From the NCBI GenBank assembly GCA_002305755.1, contig DBQV01000015.1:1797-65796 (forward strand): 64,000 bases of DNA, read 5' to 3'. Both the position numbers and the translations under genes were made by a program. Under the pieces are notes generated by a model. That model had not been told where the DNA came from, did no database searches, and was given only the letters and a program-made list of their open reading frames with translations. Origin of the DNA: Christensenella sp. UBA1385. Its GTDB lineage: Bacteria; Bacillota; Clostridia; Christensenellales; Aristaeellaceae. Positions 58,967 through 64,000 of the stretch are shown in pieces; positions within the stretch are counted from its first letter, which is position 1, and each line of letters opens with the position of its first letter.

Positions 58967-60105
58967 TGTCCATCCCTCCCGGTATCGTCTTGATCGCTTT
59001 TCGTGCTGTCACCAGCATGCCTCAGCTTTCTGGGATCGCTGAGCTGATCGAAAATGCCGAGTATCAGCGAGGCATGCGGGAGAAGCAGGGTAAAGGCCGC
59101 GATGCTCAGCCCTCTTACGGAAGGCCGCACGCCGCGCGTTTTTTGCATGTGATTGAGACAGCTCAGCCCCTGCAGGCTGAACAGGGCCGAAAATATATTA
59201 TACAGCATGGCGCCGGCCAGCGCGAGCCCCTGTTGAGAAGAGAAACGGGTCAGAAACGCCAGACCGCCCGCTGCCAGCAGAGGCTTTGAAAGCGAGGCAG
59301 GCAGATGAAATCTGTGAAAGACAGGCAGCGGCTCAAGGCGCGGATAGCTTGGGGCAGGGCTGTCCTGCGGCGCACGGAAGGCCCGGCGTTCCGCCTGTCT
59401 TTTTCCGTAAAACTCGCTCAAATGCACGCCACCGAGCGCCAGCCAAGGAGCATAGCTGCTGATCAGGCTGGGAACAAGCGCACGAAGCCAAATGCCAAGT
59501 CGGGCCTGCACCTGCTTGTAAAGCTCCTCAAGCAGCTCGGGTGACAGCGTCGCGCCGCCTTGCTGGGACTGTATGACGGCGCTGTCCGAGAGGCTTTCCG
59601 GGATGCTCAGCAGGCCAAAGCGTGTGGCCGTGATCAGCAAGCCGTCGCGCTCGGGCATGGACTGAAGCGCTTGGACGGCCAAGCGGCTGAGCGCATCAAA
59701 GGGAGCTTCGCCCAAAACTCGGAAGGACAGCGCGTACAGCAAGAGCACGGAAGCGCCGTAAACAAGGGCGATGATCGCCATGGCCCTGTAAGCGGATACT
59801 CCGCGGTACAGACAGCAGGCGTAGGCCACCAGCGGCGGTGCCAGGTAGCCAATAGCAAAAAGAGCAGGCGAAGCGCCGTTTTTCAGGCTGATACCAAAGC
59901 AGAGCAAGACAAGGCTGGCAAGGGCCGAAAGGGGCCCCGCGCACCTGAACACCAGCTGCAGGAAAAAGGGCAACAAAAACAGACCCGCACTCAGCAGGTA
60001 GAAGCCTGAAAACGGGTTTGCCGTGAGCGCGACCGTCAATAGGCCGGTCAGCACGAGCGACAGAGAGAAGCTGGCCGTGCTGTAGATCAACCTGCCCTTT
60101 TGCAT
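58963..60105 (-). CDS. YybS-like (DUF2232) membrane protein
   Basis: 380 residues with about eight hydrophobic segments. Features of the DUF2232/YybS family are the run of four N-terminal helices, a central hydrophilic part, and YAPWLALGGVHLSEFYGKRQ before the last helices (LSKPLLAAGGLAFLTRFS). Function unknown; it resembles the membrane components of ECF transporters. In B. subtilis yybS-gdpP-rplI-dnaC form one locus; here gdpP is missing between yybS and rplI. The start at 60105 follows GAGAGGAG. The promoter is at 60135-60163. Confidence 0.82.
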   Translation of the reverse strand: MQKGRLIYSTASFSLSLVLTGLLTVALTANPFSGFYLLSAGLFLLPFFLQLVFRCAGPLSALASLVLLCFGISLKNGASPALFAIGYLAPPLVAYACCLYRGVSAYRAMAIIALVYGASVLLLYALSFRVLGEAPFDALSRLAVQALQSMPERDGLLITATRFGLLSIPESLSDSAVIQSQQGGATLSPELLEELYKQVQARLGIWLRALVPSLISSYAPWLALGGVHLSEFYGKRQAERRAFRAPQDSPAPSYPRLEPLPVFHRFHLPASLSKPLLAAGGLAFLTRFSSQQGLALAGAMLYNIFSALFSLQGLSCLNHMQKTRGVRPSVRGLSIAAFTLLLPHASLILGIFDQLSDPRKLRHAGDSTKSDQDDTGRDGQ

Positions 60106-60134
60106 AGGCGCTCCTCTCTCAAATTGCTTCATTC

Positions 60135-60163
60135 ATTGTAGGGACGGCCCCCTGCTTTGTCAA
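60135..60163 (-). promoter_or_regulatory. Promoter of the yybS-rplI-dnaB-yhaM operon
   Basis: On - TTGACA (60158-60163) and TACAAT (60135-60140) are exactly 17 bases apart, starting about 10 bases beyond the parC stop. Confidence 0.8.
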
Positions 60164-60171
60164 GGAAACCC

Positions 60172-62610
60172 TCAGAGCACGATGTCCACAACCACGTTAT
60201 CCAGCAGGGCCATCACATAGGGCTTGCCTCGGTCGGTCAGATCCTGGGGCACGATCTCGGCCGCGGTCAGGCTGGTCAGCTCGCCCTGCTTTTGCAGCAC
60301 GGAGAAGCTGCGGGGCTCGGTCAGCCGGGCGAAGGCGGCCACATAGCTTCCGTTGCTGCCTGATTTATTGAAATAAAAGGCATGGACACCCTTTCCGCCG
60401 CGGCCCTGAGCGTCGGACATGCTCCCCATCAGGCGCTTGGCGTAGCCCCGCTCGCTGAAGAGCAGCAGATGATCGCTGTTTTTGATATTGCCCGCCCAGC
60501 AGACGCTGTCATCCGGGCCGAGGCGTATGGCGCGCACGCCGCGTGATGCCCTGCCCATCAAAGGGATTTCTTCCGGCTTAAAGCGGATCAGCATGCCTTC
60601 GCGCGTTAGACAGAACTGGTCCGCGCCGTCTTCCTCAAGGCAGACCGTCAGCAGGCTGTCGTTCTTCAGGTCTATGGCGGCAAACTTGGATCGGCGTACG
60701 TCGTAATCGGCCGCCGCGCTTCGCTTGACCTGCCCCTGCTTGGTATAGAAAAGAAAGTCGGGCAGGCCGGCCAGCTCGCCGGGCGCGACGTCAAACAGGC
60801 TGACACAGGTTTCGCCTGCCTCAAGCCCGCTTAGCACGCCGCTCAGATAGAGCCCCCTGTCCTTTGGACGGTTGCTTTCTTCCAGCCTGCCCACGTTCAG
60901 CGTATAGCAGTTGCCCAGGTTGGTAAAGAACATCAGCGTGTGGGCGCTGTCCGTGCGGAAGGTATACAGCGGCATGTCGCTCTCTGCCTCGGGCAGCTCC
61001 AGCTTGTCGTAGGCCTTCGGGCTCATCCTTCGCAGCTGGCCGCCGCGGGTGAAGAAGACCACGGCCTCCTGTGCCTCAGCCGTTTCGTCAATGGCGCTGG
61101 CCGCTACGGCTTCCCGCTCGGAGAGTATCTCTGTGCGCCGGTCATCTCCATAGCGGTCGGCAATGGCCTGCATCTCCTTTTTGATGAGCGCCATCAGCTT
61201 CTTTTCGCTGCTGAGGATCGCTTCCAGGCTGCGGATGGAGGCCAGCACTTCCTCATGCTCCTTGCGCAGGGTCAGGATCTCAAGGCCTGTCAGCCGCTGC
61301 AGACGCAGGTCGAGGATCGCCTGTGCCTGCACATCGCTGAAGGAGAAGCGGGCCATCAGTCGTTCCTTGGCTTCCTTTCCGTTCTTGGAGGAACGGATCA
61401 GCGCCAGTATCTCGTCCAGGCTGTCCACCGCTACGATCAGGCCGTCCAGAATGTGGGCGCGGGCTTTGGCGCGCTCCAGCTCGTATTGACTGCGCCTGGT
61501 GACCACGGTTTTCTGGTGGTTGATATAGTGCCTGATGGCATCCGCCATGCCCATCAGCGCGGGCTTGCCTTCGGCAATGGCCACCAGATTGACGCCAAAG
61601 GTGGTCTGCATGTCGGAATACTTATACAGATAGCCGAGCACCTGCTCGGGGTCAGCCTCTTTTTTCAGCTCGATGACCGCCCGGAGGCCTGTTCGGTCAG
61701 ATTCGTCGCGGATGTCATAAATGCCGCTGAAGGCAACCTTCCTTTCTTCGGACAGGCGCAGTATCTTTTCCAGCATCTGCGCCTTGTTGACCTGATAGGG
61801 GACCTCGGTGATGCAGATCAGGCTGCGCCCGGCCCGTCCCGGCTCAATGTGCACCCGCGCGCGCAGCGTCAGCTTGCCGCGGCCCGTTTCAAAGGCGGCA
61901 CGAAGCTCGGGCGTATCCAGCAGTACGCCGCCGGTGGGAAAATCCGGCGCGGGCAAAACGGCCATCAGCTCGTCGGTGCTCGCGTCCGGCTTGTCGATCA
62001 GCAGGCAGGTCGCGGCCACGGCTTCTCTGAGATTGTGCGGGGGGATGTTGGTTGCCAGGCCCACCGCAATGCCGGAGGCGCCGTTGACCAGAAGGTTTGG
62101 GTAACGGGAGGGCAGCAGATCAGGCTCGGACAGGGTGTCGTCAAAATTCAGGCGGAAGGGCACCGTGTCCTTTTGGATGTCCGCCAGCATCTCGAGGGCC
62201 AGGGGGGCCATGCGGGCCTCGGTGTAGCGCATGGCGGCCGCGCTGTCGCCGTCAATGGATCCGAAGTTGCCGTGCCCCTCGACCAGCATGCCGCGCATGG
62301 AGAAGTCCTGCGCCATACGCACCAGGGCATCGTATACGCTGCTGTCGCCGTGCGGATGGTATTTGCCTAGGCAGTCGCCCACGATGCGAGCGCACTTGCG
62401 GAAGGGCTTATCGGGCGTCATGCCCAGTTCGTGCATGGTGTAGAGGATGCGCCGCTGCACGGGCTTCAGACCGTCTTCCACGCGGGGAAGAGCACGCTCC
62501 ATGATGACGTGCTCGGCATAGGGCATCATGCTGCGGTGCAGCACGTCCTCGAGCGGCGCCGGCACGATCTCGGAAGTGTTCACCTGCTGCGGTTCCGTTT
62601 TCTTAGGCAT
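60172..62610 (-). CDS. parC: Type IIA DNA topoisomerase subunit A (ParC/GyrA)
   Basis: 812 residues. Breakage-reunion domain with catalytic Tyr129 in [12 protein letters not shown]. The quinolone-determining region [20 protein letters not shown] has Ser90 and Asp94 at the positions of GyrA Ser83 and Asp87, the sensitive forms. The C-terminal DNA-wrapping beta-pinwheel (about 490-812) has repeats such as [26 protein letters not shown] GyrA-box-like QGRGGKG lies at about 735-741, near the end of the pinwheel rather than in its first blade, so gyrase versus topoisomerase IV cannot be settled. The symbol reflects position away from dnaA and gyrB-type neighbours, and is tentative. The start overlaps the parE end by 8 bases. 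Confidence 0.88.
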   Translation of the reverse strand: MPKKTEPQQVNTSEIVPAPLEDVLHRSMMPYAEHVIMERALPRVEDGLKPVQRRILYTMHELGMTPDKPFRKCARIVGDCLGKYHPHGDSSVYDALVRMAQDFSMRGMLVEGHGNFGSIDGDSAAAMRYTEARMAPLALEMLADIQKDTVPFRLNFDDTLSEPDLLPSRYPNLLVNGASGIAVGLATNIPPHNLREAVAATCLLIDKPDASTDELMAVLPAPDFPTGGVLLDTPELRAAFETGRGKLTLRARVHIEPGRAGRSLICITEVPYQVNKAQMLEKILRLSEERKVAFSGIYDIRDESDRTGLRAVIELKKEADPEQVLGYLYKYSDMQTTFGVNLVAIAEGKPALMGMADAIRHYINHQKTVVTRRSQYELERAKARAHILDGLIVAVDSLDEILALIRSSKNGKEAKERLMARFSFSDVQAQAILDLRLQRLTGLEILTLRKEHEEVLASIRSLEAILSSEKKLMALIKKEMQAIADRYGDDRRTEILSEREAVAASAIDETAEAQEAVVFFTRGGQLRRMSPKAYDKLELPEAESDMPLYTFRTDSAHTLMFFTNLGNCYTLNVGRLEESNRPKDRGLYLSGVLSGLEAGETCVSLFDVAPGELAGLPDFLFYTKQGQVKRSAAADYDVRRSKFAAIDLKNDSLLTVCLEEDGADQFCLTREGMLIRFKPEEIPLMGRASRGVRAIRLGPDDSVCWAGNIKNSDHLLLFSERGYAKRLMGSMSDAQGRGGKGVHAFYFNKSGSNGSYVAAFARLTEPRSFSVLQKQGELTSLTAAEIVPQDLTDRGKPYVMALLDNVVVDIVL

Positions 62611-64000
62611 GGAGCACCTCCTGCATGATGGCAGCCTCCGGTTTGGGTCTATTTTGCGGGCTGAAGGTATCGGGTTTGTTGAAATCGGCGTGGGTGCTGA
62701 TATATTCGCGCCGCGGCTCCACCTTGTCGCCCATCAGCACGGTAATCAGGCGGTCGGCTTCCGCGCCGTCTTCCAGCGTAACCTGCATCAGCTTGCGCCG
62801 CTCGGGGTTCATGGTGGTTTCCCAGAGCTGCTCGGGGTTCATCTCGCCAAGGCCCTTGTAGCGCTGCACGGTATAGTTTTTAAGCCCGTGAGTCAGCTTC
62901 TTCAGCTCCTTGTCGTCGTAGGCGTAGAGCGCTTCGCTGCCCGTTTTTACCTGATACAGCGGCGGCATGCCGATGAAGACGTGCCCGGTGGAGATCAGAT
63001 CGCGCATATAGCGGAAGAAGAAGGTGAGCAGGATGGCCCGGATATGCGCGCCGTCCTGATCGGCGTCCGACAGGATGATGACCTTGTGGTACTTGAGCGT
63101 TTCAAGCGTGAAATCCTCATCAATGTTCGTGCCGAGGGCTGTGATGATGCTGCGGAACTCCTCGTTGGCCAGCACCTGATCGATGCGCTTTTTTTCCACG
63201 TTCAGCGGCTTGCCGCGCAGGGGGAGGATGGCCTGAAAACGCCGGTCGCGGCCCTGCTTGGCGCTGCCGCCGGCGGAATCGCCTTCCACGATGAACAGCT
63301 CATTCTCCTCGGGTCTGCGGCCCGTGCAGCTGGAAAGCTTGCCGACCAGCGGCGCAGCCTCCAGCTCGTTCTTGGCACGGGCCACCTCGCGCGCCTTGCG
63401 AGAGGCTTCGCGCACACGGGCAGCCTTGACGGCCTTGTCCAGTATGCGCTGGCCGATGTCCGCGTTCTTGAGGTCTTCCAAAAATTCCTGCAGCTTCTGG
63501 CTGACCATGGCTTCCACGGCGGGGCGAACCTCTGTGTTGCCCAGACGGCCCTTGGTCTGCCCCTCAAACTGCGGGTTGCGCACTTTCACCGAGAGCAGGG
63601 CGGTCAGCCCCTCGCGGTAGTCTTCGCCCGCCAGGCCGATGTCCTTCTCCTTGAGCACGCCGATCTTGCGCGCATAATCGTTCATGGCCTTGGTCAGCGC
63701 CGCGCGGAAGCCCGTCTCATGCGTACCGCCCTCGGGTGTGGGGATGTTGTTGACGTAGGAATAGGTAGACTCCGTATAGGCGTCCGTGTACTGCATCGCC
63801 AGCGACAGCAGGATGTCGTCCTTCTGCGTCTCAAACACGATGGGCTTTTCGTGCAGCGGCGTTTTATCCTTGTTCAGGTAGGCCACGAAATCGGCAATGC
63901 CGCCCTCGTAGTGAAATTCACGCATCTCATTGGCAGGGGCCTGAGCGCGTTCATCGGTAAAGCTGATGGCGGTACCCTTATTCAGGTAAGCCAGCTCGCG
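62603..64000 (-). CDS. parE: Type IIA DNA topoisomerase subunit B (ParE/GyrB), 5' end outside window
   Basis: The ATPase subunit partner of the preceding gene, truncated by the right window edge; 465 C-terminal codons are visible. The reading frame continues to position 64000 without a stop and begins [18 protein letters not shown], inside the transducer domain. The TOPRIM domain shows [31 protein letters not shown] and [13 protein letters not shown], the C-terminal region [19 protein letters not shown]. Both gyrase B and topoisomerase IV B share these. The N-terminal GHKL ATPase lies beyond the window. Confidence 0.88.
   Translation of the reverse strand, partial: RELAYLNKGTAISFTDERAQAPANEMREFHYEGGIADFVAYLNKDKTPLHEKPIVFETQKDDILLSLAMQYTDAYTESTYSYVNNIPTPEGGTHETGFRAALTKAMNDYARKIGVLKEKDIGLAGEDYREGLTALLSVKVRNPQFEGQTKGRLGNTEVRPAVEAMVSQKLQEFLEDLKNADIGQRILDKAVKAARVREASRKAREVARAKNELEAAPLVGKLSSCTGRRPEENELFIVEGDSAGGSAKQGRDRRFQAILPLRGKPLNVEKKRIDQVLANEEFRSIITALGTNIDEDFTLETLKYHKVIILSDADQDGAHIRAILLTFFFRYMRDLISTGHVFIGMPPLYQVKTGSEALYAYDDKELKKLTHGLKNYTVQRYKGLGEMNPEQLWETTMNPERRKLMQVTLEDGAEADRLITVLMGDKVEPRREYISTHADFNKPDTFSPQNRPKPEAAIMQEVLHA

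Noticed and set aside
60940..62370. A 476-codon open frame on + antisense to parC
   Set aside because: Shadow frame without domain or ribosome site.
62148..62610. Quinolone-resistance mutation in the ParC/GyrA region
   Set aside because: Ser90 and Asp94 are the unmutated residues at the two main positions.

Overview
The window looks like a chromosomal segment of a GC-rich member of the Bacillota, probably class Clostridia. The evidence is strong AGGAGG-type ribosome sites, frequent GTG and TTG starts, HemZ, YhaM, YybS, a clostridial-type HflX with an N-terminal domain, a CtsR-type heat-shock operator before clpB, LCP and DUF3048 envelope proteins, and no outer-membrane genes. The species cannot be named from this alone. 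Most of the window is ordinary, densely packed chromosome. Obvious transfer signs are limited to insertion-sequence debris at the left edge and a block of lower GC at 25.9-29.3 kb.

Layout. 1-1013: a transposase fragment of an IS1182-like element (- strand) fused at about 558 to the 3' end of an IS3-family element (+ strand) that keeps a plausible right terminal repeat. 1059-4854: NCS2 purine permease, AAC(3)-type acetyltransferase and iron-containing alcohol dehydrogenase. 5005-9900: histidine degradation, with hutU-hutI on + and hutH convergent on -. 10094-14537: an XRE-cupin regulator followed by polyamine transporter genes potABCD, divergent from hutH. 14624-16666: pgsA-guaB on -. 17437-20055: clpB on - with a consensus promoter and a CtsR-like box. 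20213-25555: an operon of an AI-2E-family membrane protein, an ABC ATPase with a degenerate catalytic core, its permease, an M55 D-aminopeptidase and two TIM-barrel isomerase/epimerase proteins.

25860-29330 is a three-gene envelope operon (LCP protein, an unrecognised secreted protein, DUF3048 with an SH3-like domain) of lower GC, with its own promoter and candidate operators. 29610-34717 carries DegV, recO, yajC, a natural rph-rdgB fusion, a small phosphoesterase and a DUF3783 protein. 34867-55054 is a long run of + strand genes: small secreted protein, degenerate secD and secF, recJ, relA, dtd, a metallo-beta-lactamase-fold enzyme, hemZ, then iscR-iscS-iscU-hflX, three tandem D,D-carboxypeptidase paralogues, a YprB-like nuclease, a TPR protein, VanZ, an M50 protease and scpA-scpB. 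55177-64000 runs on -: parE (cut by the window edge)-parC, yybS-rplI-dnaB-yhaM, and a lipoprotein.

How the genes work together. HutH, HutU and HutI take histidine to formiminoglutamate; no gene for the last step is present. PotABCD with its regulator imports polyamines. RecJ, RecO, ParEC, DnaB and ScpAB serve DNA repair, replication and segregation, and Rel makes and degrades (p)ppGpp. IscR/S/U is a minimal iron-sulphur module. The features most worth checking are the envelope operon at 25.9-29.3 kb and its WalR-like site shared with the lipoprotein at 55-56 kb, the SecD/SecF pair that has lost conserved residues and the SecF periplasmic domain, the JAMM-like motif at the N-terminus of HflX, the degenerate ABC ATPase operon, and the triplicated VanY-type peptidases.
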